IMG/VR virus record: IMGVR_UViG_3300025133_000204
Coordinates: 1 to 45,765 of that record
Length of the DNA stretch: 45,765 nt
Direction: 5' to 3' (one strand)
Origin: a virus
Below, in pieces: positions 33,981-42,532 of this stretch. The notes under the pieces are model-generated. The model ran no database searches and had not been told where the DNA came from. It was given only the letters and a program-made list of their open reading frames with translations. Each line of letters starts with the position of its first letter. Within the stretch, counting starts at the first letter, position 1. Made by a program: the position numbers and the translations under genes.

Positions 33981-36900
33981 AATTAAAGTTATTTACTCCC
34001 ACAGTTCCACCGCTTACTGCTGAAGAAACAAAAACTTCAATCGCCACTTTATCGTCTTCTCCATTATCTGGAAAATCTTCTTCAGGTCTTGCTGGTGTTA
34101 CTTTTACAGCCGCCCCTCCCGAAGAAGGGGGAAATCTGGTGGAGATTTCTACTCCGACGCTTACTCCGCCGACCAATCCGCCAACACGCGCTGGCCCCAC
34201 GCCGCCAGTGCAACCATCACCGCCGAAACCCAAAGCAACAACGCCTATGGAAAATGTCGTTTATACCGATTATGCTTTTGAAATCACACAACCACAATAC
34301 AAGGGGTTTGCTGCTGCTCAAGGACGTTCTCCTGCTGCAAAGTATTTTGATTTTGCATCAGTTTATAATTTTCATATTCAACCCTATGAAAAAGCGACAA
34401 CAAGATTCGAAGAAATAGAAGGAACTTCTCTGGTTCCAGAACACCTTCTTCCCAATCTCTATGTATTTTTGGCAGAATTGGATCAGGCACAGCTTGATCC
34501 TGCAAATATTGCGAATGCTGGTCCGTTTTATAGACATATTACTTTAGAGGGACAGATAACCGATGTTCTCAAAGACATTTCAGCCCCCGCTGCTTCTCCG
34601 TATGCTAGTTCTTTACAACAACCATTTAAAAAACGAAACATAGAAGTAACGCCTCAAACATTTTTAGGTTCAGAGAAAGATACGGCTTCCTATTATGAAG
34701 AATGGTCGCGAGCGATAAACACAATAAGAACTCAGGCTTTTAATGCAGCATTTAATCCGTCTACAACAGGACTTCCAACTCAAGAAATTGGACCTTATAA
34801 CACCGGCTTAAATTCGCAATTGGCTTCTCAGTATTCCAATTTAGATGTTTTTAAAAACATAATTGTTCCAACAATTGGTCTTCCGCTTTTAAATGATTCA
34901 AGCGAACGACGAAGAATGTTTCCAATGTGGGTCAATGTTGAATTTAATACCGGCTATCGCCCGAAAAGTTCCAGAAATTGGATTGGTGATCAATTTCGCT
35001 CAGTGGGTTTAACAGCGTTTTTGATGAAAGAAATAGTTGAAGATACAGAGGTGTTTTTTCATCAGGTTTATGATAAGGCCACTAATTCGACGCATAGCTA
35101 CTCTTGGGCATCAACTTGGCATAAATGGATGCAATTAGATCGAGCTTCTGATGAACGAATTATTGGAGAAGATCCTAGTAAACTAAACTTAAGTCACGGC
35201 AACTACTATCGTACTTGGGATATAGGACAATTTTTATTGCAGGATCCCACTCTTGAAGGTGAAGTAGTTAATGAAGATTTAATTTCGAATAAATGGGTTT
35301 TATTAAACGATGCTTCATCTCGTACAGAACTTGAGTCACAATTATGTGGCGGTGCCCTTCAAGCATCAAGTGTTTTTAATGCTTGCATTCAACAAAGAAG
35401 AGATGCTTTCGACCAAATCCGAACCAAAATCGCAGGTAAAATGACTCCTGGGAAGAAATTTTGGCGAACACATAAAGAAATTTTAGAGGGCCGAAAAGCA
35501 TATTCAGAAACTATTTTCTACAAGATTGAAAAAAGAGCTTTAACAAACAGTGAAGATCCAGAAGGCACAGTTGTCCAAAACATTTATTTGCCCCACGCCC
35601 AAAATATTTTAAGTTACATCGACACACAAGTTACTTATGGCGTTAAATATAAATACAGAATCTATGCCTATCAAATCGTTTGCGGAAACAAGTATCGATA
35701 CAAAATAAATAACATGCCAGTTTCCCCAACAGATGGACGCTATACCATTTTCTTTGAAAAAAATGCAGAAACATCTGGATTAGAAGGCTCTGTGGATGTT
35801 CATACAGGAGAGGTTGTGACTGTTCCACAAGAAGGTTTCTATGGAAAAGATTGGATAACTTTTATAAATAAAACTTTTGCTGCAAATGCGTTTACTAATG
35901 CTGAGAACCCGACTGGAGTTCCAGACAAGGAAATTGTTCATGACCCGCAGGACGCATCCAATTCACTATATAAACATGAAGCCGAAGTTTGCGCTCTATC
36001 TGAACTATCAATGATTTTGGTGGAAGTCCCACAGTTTGAATTTGATACCACTGTTGTTGATCAACCGCCAATTGCTCCAGAAGTTAATCTTGTTCCCTAT
36101 CGAGCGATTAGCAACAAAATGCTTATTAATTTGAATGGATCAACTGGAACCAATGTTCGGCAATTTAAAATAATGACAGATTCCGATCAACCCTTTTTAG
36201 ATTCCTATATTTTGAATCAGAAAGCAAAAATTCAAGGAGAGATTGATGTTCTTCAACAAGGTTCTGCCTATCAACGGCCCAATCCCACGCTGGGGCAAGG
36301 TCGTCGCCCAGGTCTGCAAGTTACAATCCCCGCCGCCTCACAAATTACGTTTAGGAGTGATGATCCTTCCACTCAATTTGAGATCTGGAGAACTGATTCA
36401 AAACCTGAAAAATGGACAGATTTTAAATTAGTGGAAATAGTTGACAGTTCTAAATTTTTTGATAAACCAGATCAAAAAGCAGCATCAGCCGCATTTGTTG
36501 ACGACATTAAACCAAACAAAAAATACTGGTATACTTTTAGATCTGTTGACATTCATGGAAATATTTCAAATCCAACAACAGTTTATGAAATTATGATGCA
36601 TGATGACAACGGTACAGTCTGGTTGGACATAGATCTTTTCCCAGATTCTGGATTGCACGTCGGAGAACTTGGACCAGTAAACCTAAAAACCCCTTCTAAA
36701 ATGGGCCAAAGGTTTATTCAAATAAAACCATCAGCGATGCAAACTACCATAAATGAAGTAGAGAGCGACTTTATCGATCAAACAACTGGTAATAGAGTTC
36801 CTTCTTTAAGACCATTTAACTTAACTGGAGATCCTGCTGTTTTGGGAAGTTCGCAGAATCATGAATCGTTATGGTCAGGTGAATCTGCTCCTGAAAAATT

Positions 36901-37003
36901 TAAAATTAGATTAACTTCTAAAAAATCAGGAAGGAAAATGGATTTAAATTTTTATGCAACTGTAAAGCATATTAAGAACCCACAGGTTAAACTTAAAAAA
37001 TAG
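33977..37003 (+). CDS. Large virion protein with fibronectin-III-like domain
   Basis: This is a 1008-residue protein. After about 50 residues comes a Pro/Thr-rich linker (residues about 55-92, with TPTLTPPTNPP and PSPPKPKATTP), then a long globular part. Residues about 775-880 look like an Fn3 domain: ITFRSDDPSTQFEIWRTDS, then NKKYWYTFRSVDIHGNISNP, the usual 'Y.Y...a.D..Gn.S.p' ending. A similar strand pattern (VTYGVKYKYRIYAYQIV) appears near 555. Fn3 domains are frequent in tail and fibre proteins, where they contact polysaccharide or act as spacers. The four-base overlap with the upstream gene couples translation. The exact structural role is not known. Confidence 0.58.
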   Translation: MKLKLFTPTVPPLTAEETKTSIATLSSSPLSGKSSSGLAGVTFTAAPPEEGGNLVEISTPTLTPPTNPPTRAGPTPPVQPSPPKPKATTPMENVVYTDYAFEITQPQYKGFAAAQGRSPAAKYFDFASVYNFHIQPYEKATTRFEEIEGTSLVPEHLLPNLYVFLAELDQAQLDPANIANAGPFYRHITLEGQITDVLKDISAPAASPYASSLQQPFKKRNIEVTPQTFLGSEKDTASYYEEWSRAINTIRTQAFNAAFNPSTTGLPTQEIGPYNTGLNSQLASQYSNLDVFKNIIVPTIGLPLLNDSSERRRMFPMWVNVEFNTGYRPKSSRNWIGDQFRSVGLTAFLMKEIVEDTEVFFHQVYDKATNSTHSYSWASTWHKWMQLDRASDERIIGEDPSKLNLSHGNYYRTWDIGQFLLQDPTLEGEVVNEDLISNKWVLLNDASSRTELESQLCGGALQASSVFNACIQQRRDAFDQIRTKIAGKMTPGKKFWRTHKEILEGRKAYSETIFYKIEKRALTNSEDPEGTVVQNIYLPHAQNILSYIDTQVTYGVKYKYRIYAYQIVCGNKYRYKINNMPVSPTDGRYTIFFEKNAETSGLEGSVDVHTGEVVTVPQEGFYGKDWITFINKTFAANAFTNAENPTGVPDKEIVHDPQDASNSLYKHEAEVCALSELSMILVEVPQFEFDTTVVDQPPIAPEVNLVPYRAISNKMLINLNGSTGTNVRQFKIMTDSDQPFLDSYILNQKAKIQGEIDVLQQGSAYQRPNPTLGQGRRPGLQVTIPAASQITFRSDDPSTQFEIWRTDSKPEKWTDFKLVEIVDSSKFFDKPDQKAASAAFVDDIKPNKKYWYTFRSVDIHGNISNPTTVYEIMMHDDNGTVWLDIDLFPDSGLHVGELGPVNLKTPSKMGQRFIQIKPSAMQTTINEVESDFIDQTTGNRVPSLRPFNLTGDPAVLGSSQNHESLWSGESAPEKFKIRLTSKKSGRKMDLNFYATVKHIKNPQVKLKK

Positions 37004-37052
37004 CAGAATATTAAAAAAAATAAACTAATTATGATAAGAATAGGAGAAATTT

Positions 37053-37997
37053 ATGGGATTTTTAGACAATAGTGGAGATATCATTCTCGATGCCGTTTTA
37101 ACGGATACTGGGCGCTTTCGACTTGCACGGGGCGATGGCTCATTTAGGATCACAAAATTTGCATTTGGAGATGATGAAATAAATTATACTCTCTATGACA
37201 AAACTAATCCTAACGGAAGTGCCTTTTATGACTTAGAAATTATGCAAACACCTGTGTTGGAGGCTTTTACAAACAATACTGCAACGATGAACAGCAAACT
37301 ATTATCAATTTCGAGAGACAATTTGCTATACTTGCCGGTTTTGAAATTAAATGGTTCCGGCAATAGTTCTCATCAAGAGTCTGCTCTTGGAGGATTTATT
37401 GTTGCAGTTGACTCAAAAAGTGAAGAAGCAACTGCCGATGGAGGTTATGGAATTGAACCCGGAGTTATTCGCGGAGAAACACTCAATGGCGCTTTTATTC
37501 GAGTTGATCAAGGACTAGACACAACTGAAGTTTCTCCTCAATTTACTTTAGCAGCCGAACTTACTGAAACGCAGTACATCATTGAAATGGACAATCGTTT
37601 AGGATTTATCGTAAGTCCTTCTCTTGGGACAAATACTCAAGTAACTCGCGCTGATGTTTCATTTATTGACGATGATAACATCGCAAGTTACTTTTTGTCC
37701 TTAAACAACAAAAATTTTGTAGTATCAAATACTTCAAGAAACACAGAGCAGTATAGCCCTGAACAAGTAATTGCTGGACCCCGAGGGACAACTATTACTT
37801 TCTCGCTCGGTGCATCAATCGATTTAAATACGAGCGATTTTCTCTTTGACCAATTGGGCAGTACACAAGCCGCAGGGACTACAGGAAATCCGACAGGGCA
37901 AATTGTAAAATTTATTGACACTATTATAAGAGTCACAGGAGCTACAACCGGATATCGCATCGACATTCCAGTTAGATTCGCAAAGGTTCCACTCTAA
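37053..37997 (+). CDS. Virion structural protein (paralogous N-terminus to gene at 28762)
   Basis: This is a 314-residue protein with a good ribosome site (AGGAG, seven bases before the ATG). The N-terminus GFLDNSGDIILDAVLTDTG followed by FAFGDDEINY is of the same type as the 28762 protein, suggesting a shared assembly or attachment domain. The rest is beta-rich, with SKLLSISRDNLLYLPVLKLNG and a C-terminal strand region ending IDIPVRFAKVPL. It opens a block of three structural genes separated by short gaps rather than overlaps. Specific role is unknown. Confidence 0.6.
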   Translation: MGFLDNSGDIILDAVLTDTGRFRLARGDGSFRITKFAFGDDEINYTLYDKTNPNGSAFYDLEIMQTPVLEAFTNNTATMNSKLLSISRDNLLYLPVLKLNGSGNSSHQESALGGFIVAVDSKSEEATADGGYGIEPGVIRGETLNGAFIRVDQGLDTTEVSPQFTLAAELTETQYIIEMDNRLGFIVSPSLGTNTQVTRADVSFIDDDNIASYFLSLNNKNFVVSNTSRNTEQYSPEQVIAGPRGTTITFSLGASIDLNTSDFLFDQLGSTQAAGTTGNPTGQIVKFIDTIIRVTGATTGYRIDIPVRFAKVPL

Positions 37998-38009
37998 AAG
38001 GAATAAAAA

Positions 38010-39107
38010 ATGGCAGCAACTTTTAAAGAACTAAACAATAACGACATAACAAACACAAGGACGCTTTTGCATGAATCCATTCCCCTCACGGGAACGATTG
38101 TGTCAGGCACTTACGGTGGAGCTACTGTCGCACTTGGAAGTGAACCAAATATTAAAACCTATTCACACGGCATGTTTGAAAGTGTTTATGATTATCCATA
38201 TCTATCTTCTTCCGCCAATCACATTTTTGACTTAACTGTGGGTTATTCATCGGATTCTGTTTTCTCAGGATCTGGAACTCAAAACGCAAAAAAGATCAAC
38301 ATTTATAATCAAATGGCCGCTGTTTTAATGGGTCACGATGTTTCAGGAAACATCCAAAAATTTGATGAAGACGGTGATATTACAGGCGGCGGAACAAAAT
38401 TAGAATCTTGCATGTTTGTTAATTTTGCACGGCTTTTAACAAAAGATGAAATCAAGAAAGGTTCATTTAGTTTGCAACTTGGAGCAAGCGCATCTTTTGA
38501 TAGTGGCTCAACTAATCGAACAGAAATGAATTCTCTTATAACTATTGCAGATACAAATGCTGCAACTAGTTTTAAAGTAAATTCACCAACTGGCGAATAC
38601 GGAATTCTTTACGGAACGGGTTCTGTGATGCCCGCAAGCACACCCGTTGGCCTTCTATTTTATCAAGCTGGCGTTGCAGTTTTAACAAGCAGCATTTGGG
38701 ATACTTATGGTTATAATGGTGCAGCTGGCAGCGGCACAATGGACATGAGCAGTTCCACAAACTCTCTTACAAACTTTTTGACTGGCGCAACTATTGGTGC
38801 AGCCGCAGACTATGCTTTTAGGCATCGCTTGTATAATTTAAGTTTTAATAATACAACGGAGTTGAATTCAACGATTTATTTCTGCCGCGCAGGTAATTCA
38901 GAATTTAATTATAGTTCTAACCCCACCTATCTTTCAGCGAGTAAGATGCGTGTTAAGAATACCACAACTGATGATCCAGTTGCATACATGACGACGGTTG
39001 GCTTATATTCTCCAGATAATGAACTTCTTGCAGTTGCAAAATTGTCTGAACCACTTAAGAAGACTCCAACAAATGAATTAACTCTGCGTGTAAGACTCGA
39101 TTATTAG
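38010..39107 (+). CDS. Virion structural protein, member of tandem paralogous pair (first copy)
   Basis: This is a 365-residue protein rich in Ser, Thr, Gly and Asn, typical of tail or fibre proteins. Motifs include KKGSFSLQLG, then VGLLFYQAGVAVLTSSIWD near residues 210-230, and the C-terminal VGLYSPDNELLAVAKLSEP leading to LRVRLDY. All three recur in the next protein (KGTVSLKF, GVVLYDEGIFMLTGSW and VGIYDKDKNLIGLAKMATP, ending LKLKLDF). An AAAAGGAA ribosome site precedes the ATG. The pair probably arose by tandem duplication and then diverged. Function is otherwise unknown. Confidence 0.62.
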   Translation: MAATFKELNNNDITNTRTLLHESIPLTGTIVSGTYGGATVALGSEPNIKTYSHGMFESVYDYPYLSSSANHIFDLTVGYSSDSVFSGSGTQNAKKINIYNQMAAVLMGHDVSGNIQKFDEDGDITGGGTKLESCMFVNFARLLTKDEIKKGSFSLQLGASASFDSGSTNRTEMNSLITIADTNAATSFKVNSPTGEYGILYGTGSVMPASTPVGLLFYQAGVAVLTSSIWDTYGYNGAAGSGTMDMSSSTNSLTNFLTGATIGAAADYAFRHRLYNLSFNNTTELNSTIYFCRAGNSEFNYSSNPTYLSASKMRVKNTTTDDPVAYMTTVGLYSPDNELLAVAKLSEPLKKTPTNELTLRVRLDY

Positions 39108-39119
39108 TTTGCAACTAAT
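39103..39119 (+). other. Perfect 7-bp inverted repeat at the end of the first paralogue
   Basis: ATTAGTT-TGC-AACTAAT forms a 7-bp stem with a 3-base loop and includes the TAG stop at 39105-39107. It is AT-rich and is followed by mixed sequence, not a T run, so it is at best a weak terminator or RNA-processing hairpin. Confidence 0.35.
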
Positions 39120-39130
39120 TAATTGTATCA

Positions 39131-40363
39131 ATGCCACTTTATAAATTTGACAGAAACGATGTTTTTCGTAATCAGATAAAAACATTTCCAACTATAAATT
39201 TATTTACCTACACTGGTTCTACTTTTTATAACAATCAAATTGCTGAAAGTGGCGCTTTCAGTTATAACATAAACGGAATTCCAATTTTGCCACCAAGTTC
39301 TTCGTGGTCTGGAAGTATCAGTTTATTTGAATTGAACATAGATCCGGCACCTGGAAGTTACATTAGTGCATCCATGATCAAAGGTTCAAACCGCGAGGGA
39401 TTTAAACATCGACTCCCGCATGGATTTGGCACTTTAAAGCAGCGAATAGACGAAGAAAATTTAGAATACAGCCGAGCCGCATTCGGTGACGAATTTGCCA
39501 AACATTATCCAATGTCGGCTTCTGTAACAAATGCTTTTTACAGTGCAATTTCTCCAAGCGCAACTTCTCGCACTGGTTCAGCAAATTACTTTTCTTCTCT
39601 TATGCAGCCAATAAAAAAATACACAATTCTGAATAGGAATTTTATTTTTAGTTCTAGCGGAAATTGGGACAAGGGCCGACAAGAAATGCGACTCATTAGT
39701 GTTCCTTCAATTTTCTATGGCTCGTCTATTGCAAAAGGAACAGTCTCGCTTAAGTTTATTATTAATGGAACCGCATCACAAGAAGTCACAGATTATTATA
39801 AAGATGGAACTTTAAGAGTGACAGGTTCAACATCGGACGATGGAAAAATTGCTGGTGTCGTTCTTTACGATGAAGGCATTTTTATGCTTACTGGGTCTTG
39901 GAATATTGTAAATGACTGGCAAGATGACTATAACGAGGATGGCAATTTAGAATATCCTCGCTGGACCTATTTTGGAGTCACAAGTTCAGCCACTACTGGT
40001 TCAAGTTTTCACATGGCGTTTAGCGGAACTAACTATGTTCCGGTGGTTACAATGTTAGCCCACGCGCCAAAAGGACAACTTAATCAATCTAATAATCCAA
40101 CTTTTGTTGTTTCTGGATCGTCGCGTTTGGCCTATACTGGTTCTACTGCATACCGAGAAAATAAATCCTTGCCAATTAAAAACATTACAAAGTCAAATTT
40201 AACTGGTGCATTGGTCAGCGCAAGTTTTGAAAAAACAACTTTTATAAGCAAAGTTGGGATCTATGATAAAGATAAAAACCTTATTGGACTTGCAAAAATG
40301 GCAACTCCTGTACGAAAAAGAGAAATAGATGAATTTACATTTAAATTAAAGTTAGATTTTTAG
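39131..40363 (+). CDS. Virion structural protein, member of tandem paralogous pair (second copy)
   Basis: This is a 410-residue protein with many Ser, Gly and aromatic residues. The C-terminal half is clearly related to the preceding protein: a strand pair with AKGTVSLKF, GVVLYDEGIFMLTGSW (about residues 245-260) and the final 45 residues with VGIYDKDKNLIGLAKMATP and FKLKLDF. The N-terminal half (MPLYKFDRNDVF, SGAFSYNINGIP) differs from the first copy, suggesting a shared C-terminal fold with different N-terminal attachment or display parts. No clear ribosome site precedes the ATG. It is the last structural gene before the replication block. Confidence 0.62.
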   Translation: MPLYKFDRNDVFRNQIKTFPTINLFTYTGSTFYNNQIAESGAFSYNINGIPILPPSSSWSGSISLFELNIDPAPGSYISASMIKGSNREGFKHRLPHGFGTLKQRIDEENLEYSRAAFGDEFAKHYPMSASVTNAFYSAISPSATSRTGSANYFSSLMQPIKKYTILNRNFIFSSSGNWDKGRQEMRLISVPSIFYGSSIAKGTVSLKFIINGTASQEVTDYYKDGTLRVTGSTSDDGKIAGVVLYDEGIFMLTGSWNIVNDWQDDYNEDGNLEYPRWTYFGVTSSATTGSSFHMAFSGTNYVPVVTMLAHAPKGQLNQSNNPTFVVSGSSRLAYTGSTAYRENKSLPIKNITKSNLTGALVSASFEKTTFISKVGIYDKDKNLIGLAKMATPVRKREIDEFTFKLKLDF

Positions 40364-40371
40364 TATAATTA
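40364..40371 (+). promoter_or_regulatory. Possible promoter element (TATAATTA)
   Basis: TATAATTA matches the T4 late-promoter octamer at seven of eight positions and also contains a perfect sigma70 -10 hexamer (TATAAT). It begins at the base after the last structural stop and ends 16 bases before the next ATG. The bases about 17 upstream do not give a good -35 box, so a late-type or weak promoter is more likely than a strong early one. Chance occurrence in AT-rich DNA is a real alternative. Confidence 0.3.
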
Positions 40372-40387
40372 AATTCTAATTACTGTA

Positions 40388-40738
40388 ATGAAAGAGCAAA
40401 TAAAAAAATGGAAAAAGTTTTTGAGTGAAACTAAAATTTCTTTGCAAGATTCATATGAAGCTAATTTTATTTTACAAATAATTAAATCGGAAAAAATTGA
40501 TAGAACCGAAGTTATGGGATTTATTCGCGCCATTCCAAATGTCACAACAGTTCAGAATGAAGGTGAAATTTCTTCATCAAAGCGTTATTATATTGCATCT
40601 TATAGGGTTCGCTTTGTTCTACGCCCTGGCCAAGATGCATCTTTATTTTATTATAAATCTCTTAAACCATTATTAAATAAGATCGATGGAGTGACAATAC
40701 AAAGAGATAGGGGTTTTAAAAAGGTCGAACAAGATTGA
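40388..40738 (+). CDS. Small alpha/beta protein with leader-like N-terminus, unknown function
   Basis: This is a 116-residue protein. The N-terminus MKEQIKKWKKFLSETK is a short basic amphipathic helix ending in L-S-E, resembling T4 capsid-targeting leaders (MKTYQEFIxE). Residues about 40-116 look like a ferredoxin-like beta-alpha-beta fold (RTEVMGFIRAIPNVTTVQ, YYIASYRVRFVLRPG, LLNKIDGVTIQRD). Similar small proteins occur in T4-like environmental phages without an assigned function. Its stop overlaps the resolvase start as TTGA. Confidence 0.6.
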   Translation: MKEQIKKWKKFLSETKISLQDSYEANFILQIIKSEKIDRTEVMGFIRAIPNVTTVQNEGEISSSKRYYIASYRVRFVLRPGQDASLFYYKSLKPLLNKIDGVTIQRDRGFKKVEQD

Positions 40739-41262
40739 TTCTAGGATTAGATATATCGACATCCATCACAGGCTATACAATCTTAAATTCAGAAGGAGAG
40801 ATTGTTAAAATTGGTCATTGGGATTTGAGGAATAAAAAGTATTTCCCAGATTTATTTTCCAAAGCTAAATTTATTAAGAATAAGCTTGGCGAACTTAATT
40901 ATAAAATTAATCATGTCTTTATTGAGCCAGCCCTCAACATGTTTATGATGGGTCGTTCTTCTGCTCACACTATTTCAACTTTAATTAAATTTAATGGCAT
41001 TATCTCTTGGATGTGCTATGAACAATTTGGGATTGAACCTGAATTTATTCCTGCTATTTCCGCCCGCAAAAAATGCGGCATTTCTATAAAACGGGGCACA
41101 AAAGCTAAAGAACAAGTAATGGCTTTTTTGCTTGACAATGAACCCAATTTTCGTGTAGAATTAACAAAGAATGGAAACCCAAAACCATATTGTTATGATG
41201 AAGCGGATTCATTAATAATAGCGCGGGCAGGAATTGAATGTCTCAAAAGCAAATTAAAATAA
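40735..41262 (+). CDS. RuvC-like Holliday-junction resolvase
   Basis: This is a 175-residue RNase H-fold nuclease that would resolve branched DNA before packaging, the job done by endonuclease VII in T4. The RuvC acidic residues are visible: Asp6 in MILGLDISTS, Glu64 in VFIEPAL, and Asp155/Glu156 with Asp158 in YDEADSLIIARAG. The middle (AHTISTLIKFNGIISWMCYE, then FIPAISARKKCGI) follows the family order. The start is TTG at 40735, giving MILGLDIS, with the upstream stop overlapping it. It shares 25 bases with the primase gene, so the two are probably co-translated. Confidence 0.87.
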   Translation: MILGLDISTSITGYTILNSEGEIVKIGHWDLRNKKYFPDLFSKAKFIKNKLGELNYKINHVFIEPALNMFMMGRSSAHTISTLIKFNGIISWMCYEQFGIEPEFIPAISARKKCGISIKRGTKAKEQVMAFLLDNEPNFRVELTKNGNPKPYCYDEADSLIIARAGIECLKSKLK

Positions 41263-42149
41263 TAAAAGATTTTCTCGGATCTCATTATAAATCCAAAGAT
41301 GAGTATCTTTTTTATTGTCCGAAATGCAAACACCACAAAAGAAAACTTTCTTTAAATTTTGACAAAAATGTTTTTAAATGTTGGATCTGCGATTATATTG
41401 GAAAAGACATTGGAAGATTAGTTTATTCCTATGGCACACCAGAGAACAAAAGACAATGGAAAGTAATCGCTGGTGTTGTCGATTTTTCAGAATTGGACGA
41501 GAAAGAAGAAAAGCTAACAGTAAAATTACCAGAAGAATTTATTACATTAACTGGAAAGAAGGTAAAGCCTTTATCAATTCCTGCTAGAAAATACTTGAAG
41601 GAAAGAAATTTAACAAGAAGCGATCTTGTTTGGTGGAAGATAGGTTATTGTCCAGATGGAGAATTTGAGAAAAGAATTATTATTCCCTCATTCGATCTAA
41701 GTGGAAGTGTAGATTATTTTATTGCTCGCTCATACACTTCTGGTTCTTGGCAAAAGTATAAAAATCCACCTTCAGAAAAAGATTTTATCTTTAATGAACT
41801 GTATCTTGATTGGAATAGTGGTGTGACAATTGTTGAAGGAGTTTTCGATGCGATGGTCGCCGGTAATGCTATTCCTTTATTGGGCTCTACATTACGTGAA
41901 AATAGCTATGTTTTTCAAAAAATCCTAGACAACTGTCAAGAGATTTACATCGCCCTCGATGCAGACGCCACAGAAAAAGAATTAAAAATAGGCAAACTAT
42001 TTATGTCATATGGCGTGGATGTTTACAGGATTGATACTTCGGGGTTTGGAGACATTGGAGAGATGGATAAGGAAACATTCCAAACTCGCAAGAAAACTGC
42101 CACTTTTCTTTCTTTAGATAACTATTTAGTGGAGAAACTTTCGTTTTAG
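41238..42149 (+). CDS. DnaG/gp61-like DNA primase
   Basis: This is a 303-residue compact primase. A CHC2-type zinc ribbon lies at the N-terminus with Cys27, Cys30, Cys48 and Cys51 (CPKC and CWIC). A short RNA-polymerase-like N-domain (LKERNLTRSDLVWWKIGYCP, RIIIPSFDLSG) and a Toprim domain follow. Toprim acidic residues are Glu200 in VEGVFDAM and Asp241/Asp243 in ALDADAT. It would lay RNA primers for lagging-strand synthesis with a helicase partner not in this window. T4 gp61 has 342 residues, so the size fits a phage primase without a fused helicase. It overlaps the resolvase gene by 25 bases. Confidence 0.88.
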   Translation: MSQKQIKIIKDFLGSHYKSKDEYLFYCPKCKHHKRKLSLNFDKNVFKCWICDYIGKDIGRLVYSYGTPENKRQWKVIAGVVDFSELDEKEEKLTVKLPEEFITLTGKKVKPLSIPARKYLKERNLTRSDLVWWKIGYCPDGEFEKRIIIPSFDLSGSVDYFIARSYTSGSWQKYKNPPSEKDFIFNELYLDWNSGVTIVEGVFDAMVAGNAIPLLGSTLRENSYVFQKILDNCQEIYIALDADATEKELKIGKLFMSYGVDVYRIDTSGFGDIGEMDKETFQTRKKTATFLSLDNYLVEKLSF

Positions 42150-42205
42150 GAGAAAAAATGAAAATTACAAAAGCAAAACTTCAAAAACTTATTAAAGAGG
42201 AATTG
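42147..42205 (+). repeat. Leader cassette, copy 1 (stop + ribosome site + 16-codon leader)
   Basis: From the primase stop TAG, the sequence TAGGAGAAAA is followed by an ATG (42158) and codons for MKITKAKLQKLIKEEL. The same arrangement recurs at 42530. Over the 16 leader codons the two copies differ at six of 48 bases, while the proteins diverge completely afterwards. Confidence 0.75.
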
Positions 42206-42532
42206 GCAGAAATTTCCGAACCGTCTTATAATTTTGCTCCAAAAGCAGATCCTGAATTTGGAAACAGACCTGAAGATTTAGCCAAAGATGCTGAAAGATT
42301 AAAAGGGCATCTTGGAACTGATATGGCTTATATAACAGATCTTCACACAGGCATTGGAGAACTTGCTGAAAAGCATGGCGGAAAAGTTGCTAAAGATATT
42401 TATGATGCTTTAAGAAAGGCAGCAAGCGATCATTACACCCGTGTGATGATGGCAGTGCAAGAGGTTGGCAAAGCTCATGGTGGAGACATCGATGAAGACA
42501 TTTATTACTTTTTTGAAGAATTTGATACCTAG
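42158..42532 (+). CDS. Small protein with duplicated MKxTKxKLQxxIKEE leader, unknown function
   Basis: This is a 124-residue, mostly helical acidic protein. The first 16 residues (MKITKAKLQKLIKEEL) form a basic amphipathic helix shared with the next protein. IKEE contains the [L/I]-x-E pattern used by T4-type prohead proteases. After a Pro/Ala-rich hinge (about 20-40), two or three charged helices follow (AYITDLHTGIGELAEKHGG, DIYDALRKAASDHYTRVMMAVQEV), ending in a very acidic tail (DIDEDIYYFFEEFDT). A strong ribosome site (TAGGAG) precedes the ATG. If the leader is a capsid-targeting signal, this would be an internal virion protein, but that is inference. Confidence 0.6.
   Translation: MKITKAKLQKLIKEELAEISEPSYNFAPKADPEFGNRPEDLAKDAERLKGHLGTDMAYITDLHTGIGELAEKHGGKVAKDIYDALRKAASDHYTRVMMAVQEVGKAHGGDIDEDIYYFFEEFDT

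Noticed and set aside
33760-34233. 157-codon reverse-strand ORF across the 33980 gene junction
   Set aside because: It is antisense to two convincing genes and its Gly/Arg-rich translation is a by-product of the GC-rich glycine repeat and Pro-rich linker.
35648-35880. TATAAATA octamers at 35648 and 35873 (also 8323) as late promoters
   Set aside because: They lie in the middle of coding sequence and are expected by chance in AT-rich DNA.
39103-39119. Rho-independent terminator after the first paralogue
   Set aside because: The hairpin is AT-rich and not followed by a T run. It is listed only as an inverted repeat.
3568-40363. Tailocin, type VI secretion or extracellular contractile injection system
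   Set aside because: gp25/gp6-like genes and a hydrolase would fit, but the same continuous strand carries a late sigma factor, primase, resolvase and Mre11-Rad50, which indicates a replicating virus.
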